This document shows, in pieces, positions 21,712-27,388 of a stretch of 29,374 nucleotides of DNA; positions within the stretch are counted from its first letter, which is position 1; each line of letters opens with the position of its first letter. A model generated the notes under the pieces. That model made no database searches, was not told the origin of the DNA, and saw only the letters and a list, made by a program, of their open reading frames with translations. Made by a program: the position numbers and the translations under genes. The DNA is from Candidatus Staskawiczbacteria bacterium RIFCSPLOWO2_01_FULL_38_12b (GTDB taxonomy: Bacteria; Patescibacteriota; Minisyncoccia; Minisyncoccales; Staskawiczbacteraceae), in NCBI GenBank assembly GCA_001820255.1, contig MHPA01000010.1, positions 29,493 to 58,866 on the forward strand, in the 5' to 3' direction.

Positions 21712-21975
21712 TTATTCAATTCCCATCGCTTCTTCAAGGGTTTTTACCCTTGGCCTTAAGTCTTCAATAGTTTCTAATTTTACTTCAACGTTTTTAAGTC
21801 TTTCATTTATCCTATCTACCTTGATTTCAAGTTTTTCCAACTGCTCTTTAGCGGCCAATTTTTCCAAATCTGTTTTTTTGGCAGTTTCTGCAAAACACTC
21901 TTGCACCATTTCGGCGGTAGGAAAAACATCTTTGAATGCCTTGATTAACTTTTGTACGTCTTTATCGTCTAGCAT
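21712..21975 (-). CDS. Small coiled-coil protein (87 aa)
   Basis: Begins MLDDKDVQKLIKAFKDVFPTAE and then forms heptad-like repeats of charged and Leu/Ile residues from about residue 30 to the end (LEKLEIKVDRINERLKNVEVKLETIEDLRPRVKTLEEAMGIE), so a coiled coil is likely. Similar short proteins with a KDVFPT segment are common in Patescibacteria, with no known function. The ATG is one base after the stop of the zinc-ribbon gene, so the two are co-translated. Confidence 0.8.
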   Translation of the reverse strand: MLDDKDVQKLIKAFKDVFPTAEMVQECFAETAKKTDLEKLAAKEQLEKLEIKVDRINERLKNVEVKLETIEDLRPRVKTLEEAMGIE

Positions 21976-21976
21976 A

Positions 21977-22138
21977 TTATTTTTTCTCTTTAATAAGCTT
22001 TTTCTCTTTTAAAAACTTTGCAATCGGTATGCCACATTCTTTGCATAATTCGACATAATCCACCCAAAAATTAAAACCGGCCTTAATCGATTCTCCCTTA
22101 ATTTCTTTTTTACACAAATCGCATTTGGTAACCATCAT
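21977..22138 (-). CDS. Small zinc-ribbon protein (53 aa)
   Basis: An ORF of 53 codons from ATG 22136-22138 (or 52 from the adjacent ATG). Protein: MVTKCDLCKKEIKGESIKAG, then a YVELCKECG segment and a Lys-rich tail. The two Cys pairs (CDLC and CKEC, 22 residues apart) suggest one structural zinc. A TAGAAT box ends eight bases before the first ATG, so the mRNA is probably leaderless. It forms an operon with the coiled-coil gene. Function unknown. Confidence 0.75.
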   Translation of the reverse strand: MMVTKCDLCKKEIKGESIKAGFNFWVDYVELCKECGIPIAKFLKEKKLIKEKK

Positions 22139-22146
22139 ATGCACCT

Positions 22147-22174
22147 ATTCTAATCTATCTAGAGTTGATGTCAA
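22147..22174 (-). promoter_or_regulatory. Promoter of the zinc-ribbon/coiled-coil operon
   Basis: TTGACA (minus strand of 22169-22174), 16 bp spacer, TAGAAT (22147-22152). The start falls at or just before the ATG. Its -35 box and that of the divergent promoter form one 14 bp palindrome TGTCAAATTTGACA (22169-22182). Confidence 0.75.
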
Positions 22175-22176
22175 AT

Positions 22177-22205
22177 TTGACAAATACTGAATGTTATTAT
22201 ATATT
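22177..22205 (+). promoter_or_regulatory. Promoter of cassette 22261-22437
   Basis: TTGACA (22177-22182), 17 bp spacer, TATATT (22200-22205), divergent from the promoter at 22147-22174. Confidence 0.8.
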
Positions 22206-22260
22206 GATTACAGATCGTTGACAATTCGCCCAAATCTCTTTTTCTTTTGGAAGGGAAAAC

Positions 22261-22437
22261 ATGGGAATGGAATACACCGATGGCGCATGGAAAGCTGCCA
22301 AATCAATCCTCGTATTCGTTCAGTCAAAGATGAACGAGAATCTCAAGGGTGATACATTAAAAGTTCTAATGGAAGTAGAACAAAAAGCCAAAGAAATCAT
22401 GACCAACGCCGAGGGTGACCGGTCGGATCTTATTTAA
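22261..22437 (+). CDS. Small cassette protein (58 aa)
   Basis: A short gene between promoter 22177-22205 and terminator 22448-22479. GGAAGGG (22249-22255) precedes the ATG by five bases. The protein starts MGMEYTDGAWKAAKSILVFV and continues with VLMEVEQKAKEIMTNAEGD; it looks mostly helical and amphipathic, with no Cys and no clear membrane segment. Family unknown. The complete promoter, Shine-Dalgarno and terminator set makes a real gene likely despite its size. Confidence 0.75.
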   Translation: MGMEYTDGAWKAAKSILVFVQSKMNENLKGDTLKVLMEVEQKAKEIMTNAEGDRSDLI

Positions 22438-22447
22438 CCCCTAGACT

Positions 22448-22479
22448 CCCCGATGCACAACTGCGCATCGGGGCTTTTT
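22448..22479 (+). terminator. Terminator of cassette 22261-22437
   Basis: CCCCGATGC (22448-22456) and GCATCGGGG (22465-22473) are perfect complements, followed by CTTTTTA. It works only in the plus direction and lies just beyond the fusA stop. Confidence 0.88.
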
Positions 22480-22490
22480 ATTTTAAAAAA

Positions 22491-24566
22491 CTACTTCGTC
22501 TTTCCCTCAATAATTTGCTGAGCAACATTTGATGGCACTTGTTCATAGCTATTAAATTCCATCGTAAAAGATGCCCGGCCTTCGGTCAAACTTCTTAGTG
22601 CGGTTGCGTAACCAAACATTTCTGATAATGGCACCATGGCGTCCAAAATTTTCATGCCGGCTCGTTCTTTGGTTTCTTCAATTTTACCTCTGCGAGAATT
22701 TAAGTCTGAAATAACGGTTCCAAAAAAGGCTTCGGGAGTAATGACTTCGGTTTTCATAATGGGCTCTAAAATAACCGGCTTGGCACGCTTGGCTCCGTCT
22801 TGGACTGCCATACTACCTGCAATTTTAAAGGCAAATTCTGAAGAGTCCACATCGTGAAACGATCCGTCAAACAGCGTAACTTCCACATCCACCATGGGGT
22901 AGCCCGCACTAATTCCCTTGTCTAAAGCTTCAATGATACCTTTTTCAGTCGGCTTGATAAATTCTTTTGGAATGGCGCCTCCTTTAATTTCGTCAATAAA
23001 TTCAAATCCGGCACCTCGTTCCCTTGGCTTCAACCTGATACAAACGTGTCCGTATTGTCCCTTTCCACCGGATTGTCTGACATATTTTTCTTCAGCTTCG
23101 GATTCTGCGGTAATGGTTTCTTTGTAAGCCACTTGCGGCCTGCCAAAGTTGGCGTCCACGTTAAATTCGCGTTTTAATCTATCTTGGATAATATCCAAAT
23201 GCAATTCTCCCATACCTGAAATAATCGTTTCACCCGTTTCAATATCTTCTTTAATTCTAAAGGTTGGATCTTCTTGGGTGAGTTTTCTAATAGACATGAT
23301 AAGCTTTTCCTGATCTGCTTTTGTTTTTGGTTCAACTCGCATGGCAATGACCGGTTCCGGGAATGAAATTTTTTCCAAAACCACCGGCTTGTCTTTGTCG
23401 CACAATGTATGGCCGGTTGAAGTGTCTTTTAATCCAACAGTGGCACCGATTTCTCCGGCATATAACACGTCAAGCTCTTCGCGCGAATTTGATTTCATCC
23501 TCAAAATCCGGGCAATTCTTTCTTGTTCGCCCGTTACCGAATTTAACACATAGGTTCCTTTTTGAAGTGTTCCAGAATATACTCTAAAGAAAGTTAACTG
23601 TCCTACTAAAGGATCCGTGGCCACTTTAAATACTAAAGCGGAAAACGGTTCAGCATCATTAAATTTTCTTTCTATTTCTGCGCCCGTTTTAGGATCGGTT
23701 CCTTTTACAAAACCGATATCCATAGGACTTGGTAAATAATCCACGACAGCGTCCAAAATTAATTGTGTGCCTTTATTTTTTAATGCGCTACCGCAAAATA
23801 CCGGCACTAATTTAAAAGCCAAACAAGCTTTTCTCATAACAGTCATTAATTCTTCGCTTGAAATATCTTGTCCGCCTAATAATTTATCGGTTAATATATC
23901 ATCCTCTCCGGCAATCCGATCCACCATTTTTTCGCGCCAAACTTTGGCTTTTTCCAACATGTCAGCCGGAATTTCTTTTTCAACGACGTTTTCCCCTTTT
24001 TCCCCTTCAAAATAAATCGCTTTCATTTTTAACAAATCAATGATGGCTCCCAAATGTTCTTCTTCCCCAATCGGCAAATTCATGGCCACGGCGTTTAAGG
24101 TCAATTTATCTAAAATACTTTGAAAACTTTTTTCAAAATTTCCCCCCATTCTATCCAGTTTATTGATAAAACAAATCCGTGGCGTGCCGTATTTGTCGGC
24201 CTGGCGCCAAACGGTTTCGGATTGCGGCTCAACGCCGGCTACTCCGTCAAACACCACCACCGCTCCGTCAAGTACGCGTAAAGACCGTTGTACTTCGGCG
24301 GTAAAATCAATGTGGCCCGGAGTGTCAATTAAGTTCATTTGAATACCTTTCCAATGCATGGTAATTGCGGCGGCGGTAATGGTAATACCCCGCTCTCTTT
24401 CTTGCGGCATCCAGTCCATTACGGTATCCCCCTCGTGTACTTCTCCGATTTTATGCGAAACTCCGGTATAAAACAAAAGGCGCTCAGAAACCGTTGTTTT
24501 ACCGGCGTCAATGTGAGCGATAATTCCGAAGTTTCGCATTTTTTCTATGGGATACTGCCTACTCAT
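22491..24566 (-). CDS. fusA: Elongation factor G
   Basis: Drives translocation of tRNA and mRNA. 691 residues with P-loop AHIDAGKT (17-24), RERGITI switch, DTPGHIDF near 81-88 and NKLDRMGG near 135-142. Later domains include SGMGELHLDI, SGGKGQYGHV and the C-terminal GYATALRSLTEGRASFTMEF. Last gene of the str block. Its usual close link to rpsG is broken by about 1.7 kb of cassettes, relics and a toxin-antitoxin pair. Confidence 0.98.
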   Translation of the reverse strand: MSRQYPIEKMRNFGIIAHIDAGKTTVSERLLFYTGVSHKIGEVHEGDTVMDWMPQERERGITITAAAITMHWKGIQMNLIDTPGHIDFTAEVQRSLRVLDGAVVVFDGVAGVEPQSETVWRQADKYGTPRICFINKLDRMGGNFEKSFQSILDKLTLNAVAMNLPIGEEEHLGAIIDLLKMKAIYFEGEKGENVVEKEIPADMLEKAKVWREKMVDRIAGEDDILTDKLLGGQDISSEELMTVMRKACLAFKLVPVFCGSALKNKGTQLILDAVVDYLPSPMDIGFVKGTDPKTGAEIERKFNDAEPFSALVFKVATDPLVGQLTFFRVYSGTLQKGTYVLNSVTGEQERIARILRMKSNSREELDVLYAGEIGATVGLKDTSTGHTLCDKDKPVVLEKISFPEPVIAMRVEPKTKADQEKLIMSIRKLTQEDPTFRIKEDIETGETIISGMGELHLDIIQDRLKREFNVDANFGRPQVAYKETITAESEAEEKYVRQSGGKGQYGHVCIRLKPRERGAGFEFIDEIKGGAIPKEFIKPTEKGIIEALDKGISAGYPMVDVEVTLFDGSFHDVDSSEFAFKIAGSMAVQDGAKRAKPVILEPIMKTEVITPEAFFGTVISDLNSRRGKIEETKERAGMKILDAMVPLSEMFGYATALRSLTEGRASFTMEFNSYEQVPSNVAQQIIEGKTK

Positions 24567-24612
24567 AAATTTTTAATTTTGAATTTCTAATTTTTAAATA
24601 ATGTTTCAATTT

Positions 24613-24700
24613 TTAATGTCTAAAACTTAAAAAATCGTTTTTCTTTTTCGTGGCGTTTCTCTCGTTATAATTTTTCTCTAAAATCTTTTTCATCTTTTTC
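24613..24700 (-). pseudogene. Decayed 3' fragment of rpsG, relic 2
   Basis: Read on the minus strand, this encodes GKKMKKILEKNYNERNATKK, then KND and an early stop. It aligns with uS7 GKGMAIKL...NNEGNAMKKKND. The DNA of 24637-24670 matches relic 1 (25055-25088) at about 28 of 34 positions. Too decayed to make a uS7 protein. It stands just upstream of fusA, where the rpsG end would be in an intact str operon. Confidence 0.6.
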
Positions 24701-24763
24701 CCTAATTCTACTCCGTTCGGATTCAAAGGTATATTCGGGCCTAGACCAGAACCGGAGAAATCT

Positions 24764-24970
24764 ATGCTAAAATGTGAAAATTGTGACAACGAGATGGGTT
24801 CGGCGGCTCGATACTGCAGATTATGTGGTAATCGACTTCCCTTCTCCGACGCACAAGAAGACCCAACTCAAAGACCCATGATTCACCAACTTAGCACCCA
24901 ACTAAGCCACGGCATACAGAAAGAAAAAGGGTCGTCTTTCTGCATTGAATGCGGAGAAAAACTTCGGTGA
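24764..24970 (+). CDS. Double zinc-ribbon cassette protein (68 aa)
   Basis: Plus-strand gene between fusA and an rpsG relic. GGAG (24754-24757) is six bases before the ATG. The first ribbon is CENC...CRLCG (residues 4-22); a second CIECGEKL lies at the C-terminus, with only His residues in the linker as possible further ligands. It is similar in layout to the protein at 25882-26109, so the two are probably paralogues. TATAAT (24666-24671) may be its -10 box, but I see no good -35. Function unknown; zinc ribbons often bind nucleic acid or protein. Confidence 0.78.
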   Translation: MLKCENCDNEMGSAARYCRLCGNRLPFSDAQEDPTQRPMIHQLSTQLSHGIQKEKGSSFCIECGEKLR

Positions 24971-24974
24971 ACAC

Positions 24975-25016
24975 TGCGCCGAGTCCTGATACATTAGGAC
25001 GAGGCGCATTTTTTTT
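24975..25016 (+). terminator. Terminator of cassette 24764-24970
   Basis: TGCGCCGAGTCCT and AGGACGAGGCGCA form a 13-pair stem with two internal mismatches, followed by eight T. Confidence 0.85.
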
Positions 25017-25021
25017 ACAGT

Positions 25022-25111
25022 TTATCGTGCAAAGTGTGCAAAAGCCTTGTTTGCCTCTGCCATTCAATGCATATCGTTTTTCTTTTTCATGGCATTGCCC
25101 TCGTTGTTGGC
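25022..25111 (-). pseudogene. 3' fragment of rpsG, relic 1
   Basis: On the minus strand: NNEGNAMKKKNDMH, an in-frame TGA, then MAEANKAFAHFAR and TAA. The true uS7 ends NNEGNAMKKKNDTHRMAEA then NKAFAHFAR. So the last 29 codons are copied with one stop (CGA to TGA) and one other residue change. The fragment directly abuts the toxin gene stop (25124), where the similarity ends. Confidence 0.9.
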
Positions 25112-25123
25112 GACGAATAATCT

Positions 25124-25384
25124 TTACTTATAAATATCTTTGCGGTGGCCGATATCAATGAATATAGCTTTATCTTTATTTTCAAAACAATAGATAATTC
25201 TGTATTCGCGCGTTAATCTTAAAGAGTAAAAACCTTCGAGCTTGCCTGAGAGTTTTTTAACATGAAGGCGTGTATCATTTTGGTTAATTCTGAAAATATC
25301 TGTTTTTCGTAATAGTAATTCTTTTATTTTCAGAGGCAAATTACTTGCCTCTTTTAAAAAAGATTTCCTTAAAACAACTTTCAT
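25124..25384 (-). CDS. RelE/ParE-superfamily toxin
   Basis: 86 residues with the RelE-fold pattern: MKVVLRKSFLKEASNLPLKI, KKLSGKLEGFYSLRLTREYRIIY, and a C-terminal FIDIGHRKDIYK with the conserved GHR-DIY. In this family such proteins are mostly mRNA interferases or gyrase inhibitors. Its start overlaps the end of the upstream 70-residue gene by four bases, typical of a toxin-antitoxin pair. It lies between a fusA relic and an rpsG relic. Confidence 0.88.
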   Translation of the reverse strand: MKVVLRKSFLKEASNLPLKIKELLLRKTDIFRINQNDTRLHVKKLSGKLEGFYSLRLTREYRIIYCFENKDKAIFIDIGHRKDIYK

Positions 25385-25593
25385 TTTGAAATAAGCTTTA
25401 GAAGGTCTCTTTTATTAGTATAAACAACTGACCTGCGCTTATCCTTTGCATTTTTTAAAACCCTTTTTACAAAACTATTCTTATATTCACCCTTATCGTC
25501 AACAGTATGATTTAAACCAAAAACCTTTGACTTTAGAATAGCCATATCTTTTTCTAATAATTCAATTTTTTTCTCTAAAAGCTTATTGGTCAT
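25381..25593 (-). CDS. Probable antitoxin of the RelE-type pair
   Basis: 70 residues: MTNKLLEKKIELLEKDMAIL (coiled-coil start), a Gly/Tyr linker, then FVKRVLKNAKDKRRSVVYTN and RDLLKLISK, which could bind the toxin. The family is not certain; the role is inferred from gene order, size and the ATGA overlap. Its mRNA is probably leaderless (promoter 25600-25627). Confidence 0.75.
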   Translation of the reverse strand: MTNKLLEKKIELLEKDMAILKSKVFGLNHTVDDKGEYKNSFVKRVLKNAKDKRRSVVYTNKRDLLKLISK

Positions 25594-25599
25594 GAATTT

Positions 25600-25627
25600 A
25601 TTGTAATATGTTTTTTAGCAAAGTCAA
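25600..25627 (-). promoter_or_regulatory. Toxin-antitoxin promoter with -35 box beside the fusA relic
   Basis: TTGACT (minus strand of 25622-25627), 16 bp spacer, TACAAT (25600-25605), then six bases to the antitoxin ATG. The -35 box begins where the recognisable fusA sequence ends. Confidence 0.65.
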
Positions 25628-25632
25628 TTTTG

Positions 25633-25745
25633 GGCAATGATTCCGAAGTTATTTACCCAGTTAAATAGCGCTTTGCGCTAATTTTAAGCAAAGCTGAAAA
25701 TTATTTAACCGGGTGAATTTTTTCTATGGGATATTGACGAGACAT
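25633..25745 (-). pseudogene. 5' fragment of fusA, split by a hairpin insertion
   Basis: From ATG 25743-25745 the minus strand reads MSRQYPIEK, identical to the first nine EF-G residues. After 65 foreign bases comes NFGIIA, identical to EF-G residues 12-17, then the match ends. It was a true fusA start that has decayed. Confidence 0.9.
25651..25715. mobile_element. 65 bp hairpin element inserted in the fusA relic
   Basis: Outer arms ACCCAGTTAAATA (25655-25667) and its complement TATTTAACCGGGT (25702-25714) enclose GCGCTTTGC and GCAAAGC. It replaced EF-G codons 10-11 of the relic. It may be a miniature mobile element; no transposase is nearby. Confidence 0.6.
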
Positions 25746-25756
25746 ATATTTGTGAA

Positions 25757-25814
25757 TTTCTAATTTCTAATTTTTAATTTCTAAATAATTTCTTAATGAG
25801 TAAATTTTTAAAAA
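25757..25814. repeat. AATTTCTAATTT-word block upstream of the 25882 cassette
   Basis: AATTTCTAATTTCTAATTTT ... TTAATGAGTAAATTTTTAAA, the near twin of 18385-18437. Confidence 0.75.
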
Positions 25815-25843
25815 TTGACAAATCAAAAAAAGTAAAATATTAT
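25815..25843 (+). promoter_or_regulatory. Promoter of cassette 25882-26109
   Basis: TTGACA (25815-25820), 17 bp spacer, TATTAT (25838-25843). Confidence 0.75.
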
Positions 25844-25881
25844 ATAAAGGTCTCGTTCTCTTATCAATTTAGGAGGCCATC

Positions 25882-26109
25882 ATGACAGATACTCGCTCCA
25901 TCTGTGAAAAATGTCGCCATCAAAATGGAGGGTGTGCTACTTTTTGCCAACAGTGTGGATATCAACTGCCATTACTACAAGACCCAAAAATCATTGAAGA
26001 AGCCAGGGAAATAAGTGAGAGTCCCATGACAGGGTGTTTGGGCTCTGGACACGGTTTCCAAAAAGATATTGGTAAAAAATATTGTGGCAGTTGTGGCACA
26101 AAACTCTAG
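25882..26109 (+). CDS. Double zinc-ribbon cassette protein (75 aa)
   Basis: Plus-strand gene between rpsG and the fusA relic. A full Shine-Dalgarno AGGAGG (25871-25876) is five bases before the ATG. First ribbon CEKC...CQQCG (residues 8-26), second CLGSGHGF...CGSCGTKL with C, H, C and C as likely zinc ligands. Same layout as 24764-24970, which has lost the Cys of the second site. Function unknown. Confidence 0.8.
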   Translation: MTDTRSICEKCRHQNGGCATFCQQCGYQLPLLQDPKIIEEAREISESPMTGCLGSGHGFQKDIGKKYCGSCGTKL

Positions 26110-26114
26110 TCGAA

Positions 26115-26148
26115 AGCGCCGAGAATTCAAATCGGCGCTGTTTTTTTT
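26115..26148 (+). terminator. Terminator of cassette 25882-26109
   Basis: AGCGCCGA and TCGGCGCT are perfect complements (26115-26122, 26132-26139), followed by G and eight T. Confidence 0.9.
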
Positions 26149-26151
26149 ATT

Positions 26152-26270
26152 TGGAGTAATCGCAAATATACGAATCTAAAATAATATACGAATATACCAA
26201 CCACAACATTATTTCGCATATTTGTAAGATTTGTATATTTGAACGTATTTGTATATTCGTGACCACTCCT
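26152..26270. repeat. Class A palindrome, copy 4 (downstream of rpsG)
   Basis: TTGGAGTAATCGCAAATATA at one end, GTGACCACTCCTA at the other. On the mRNA strand the rpsG stop TAG is joined to GAGTGGTCACG, the same join as at rplX. Confidence 0.88.
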
Positions 26271-26733
26271 AGCGAGCGAAGTGTGCAAAGGCCTTGTTTG
26301 CCTCGGCCATTCGGTGAGTGTCGTTCTTTTTTTTCATGGCATTTCCTTCATTATTTGCCGCAGCCAGTAATTCTTCGCTCAATTTAATGGCCATGCCTTT
26401 GCCTTTTTTTGATCTTGCGGCATCTAAAATCCATTTAATAGATAAATCCAATTTTCGTTCCTGCCTCACTTCCATGGGTACCTGATAGGTTGCTCCTCCC
26501 ACTCTTTTTGGTTTTACCTCCAATAACGGAGAAACATTTTCAATGGCTTTGTTAAAAATTTCCAGCGGTTCTTTTTGGGTTTTCTCTTTTATTATATTAA
26601 AAGAATCGTACACAATCTTCTGTGCTATGGTTTTTTTTCCAGACTTCATGACTTTATTAATAAACTGCGAAACCACCAGGTCATTGTAAACCGAGTCCGG
26701 TGATAATTTGTGTTTTTTGTAGGCTCGACGCAT
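26269..26733 (-). CDS. rpsG: 30S ribosomal protein uS7
   Basis: Primary assembly protein of the small-subunit head, 154 residues. MRRAYKKHKLSPDSVYNDLVVSQFINKVMKSGKK, GGATYQVPMEVRQERKLDLSIKWIL and the C-terminal NNEGNAMKKKNDTHRMAEANKAFAHF are typical. Follows rpsL. Its 3' end has been copied twice downstream (25022-25111 and 24613-24700). Confidence 0.97.
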   Translation of the reverse strand: MRRAYKKHKLSPDSVYNDLVVSQFINKVMKSGKKTIAQKIVYDSFNIIKEKTQKEPLEIFNKAIENVSPLLEVKPKRVGGATYQVPMEVRQERKLDLSIKWILDAARSKKGKGMAIKLSEELLAAANNEGNAMKKKNDTHRMAEANKAFAHFAR

Positions 26734-26747
26734 CGCTTCGCTCTATC

Positions 26748-26819
26748 AGCGACACTAATCTACTAATCTCATCCGAATCTACGAATACGTAACGTATTGG
26801 TAGATTAGTGTGTCATTTG
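26748..26819. repeat. Class G palindrome (rpsL/rpsG)
   Basis: GCGACACTAATCTACTAATC and complement words GGTAGATTAGTGTGTC around ATACGTAACGTAT (about 26784-26796). Lies in the gap between rpsL stop and rpsG start. Confidence 0.8.
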
Positions 26820-26840
26820 TAGATTGGGGTCGCCTTATAA

Positions 26841-27251
26841 TTATTTCTTGAGTTTCGTTCCATACCTACTTCTTCCCTGTTTTCTATTTTCTACACCTGC
26901 GGTATCTAAAACTCCTCTTACAATGTGGTATCTTACTCCGCCCAAATCCTTTACTCTTCCGCCTCTTATCAATACTACCGAGTGTTCTTGCAAATTGTGT
27001 CCTTCTCCGGGAATGTAAGCCGTAACTTCCATGCCATTGGATAATTTAACCCTGGCTACTTTTCGCAAAGCCGAGTTTGGTTTTCTTGGAGTTTGGGTAA
27101 ACACTTTAATACAAACCCCCCTTTTAAATGGCGATGGATATACCGAAGGCTTGTTTTGCAATGCATTAAAACCGTAATGCAAAGCCACGCCTTTCTTTTT
27201 GGCTTTAATGCTTTTTCTGGGTTTTTTAATTAATTGATGAATTGTAGGCAT
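26841..27251 (-). CDS. rpsL: 30S ribosomal protein uS12
   Basis: Decoding-centre protein, 136 residues. TPRKPNSALRKVARVKLSNG and GEGHNLQEHSVVLIRGGRVKD are the conserved loops. The usual RVKDLPGVRYH reads RVKDLGGVRYH, with Gly for the conserved Pro. In E. coli changes at that Pro alter streptomycin response, so this is a notable natural variant. The N-terminal region has a loop insert of about 13 residues (YGFNALQNKPSVY). First gene of the str operon. Confidence 0.97.
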   Translation of the reverse strand: MPTIHQLIKKPRKSIKAKKKGVALHYGFNALQNKPSVYPSPFKRGVCIKVFTQTPRKPNSALRKVARVKLSNGMEVTAYIPGEGHNLQEHSVVLIRGGRVKDLGGVRYHIVRGVLDTAGVENRKQGRSRYGTKLKK

Positions 27252-27310
27252 GAAAATTTTTATTTATAAAAATTTTCACCGAGTACTCAACGCATTGAGT
27301 GCTTGGTGGT
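27252..27310. repeat. Class F element, copy 3 (rpsL leader)
   Basis: An A/T palindrome (about 27253-27276) then a hairpin with CACCGAGTACTCAA (27278-27291) and TTGAGTGCTTGGTG (27295-27308). It is in the predicted 5' leader of rpsL. Confidence 0.8.
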
Positions 27311-27349
27311 TTAATAAAATAATAAAGCGCTTGGCGCTCAATGATTACC

Positions 27350-27378
27350 AGTGTATCAGAAAAGAAAAAGAGAGTCAA
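27350..27378 (-). promoter_or_regulatory. Promoter of the str operon (rpsL-rpsG)
   Basis: TTGACT (minus strand of 27373-27378), 17 bp spacer, TACACT (27350-27355). The predicted leader is about 90 bases and contains the class F hairpin. Confidence 0.65.
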
Positions 27379-27388
27379 TATTTAAACA

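Noticed and set aside
25022..25111. TGA read as an amino acid (alternative code) so that the rpsG copy would be open
   Set aside because: rplW and rpsJ stop at TGA, glycines in conserved motifs use GGN, and the fragment lacks the first 80 percent of the gene. It is a relic.
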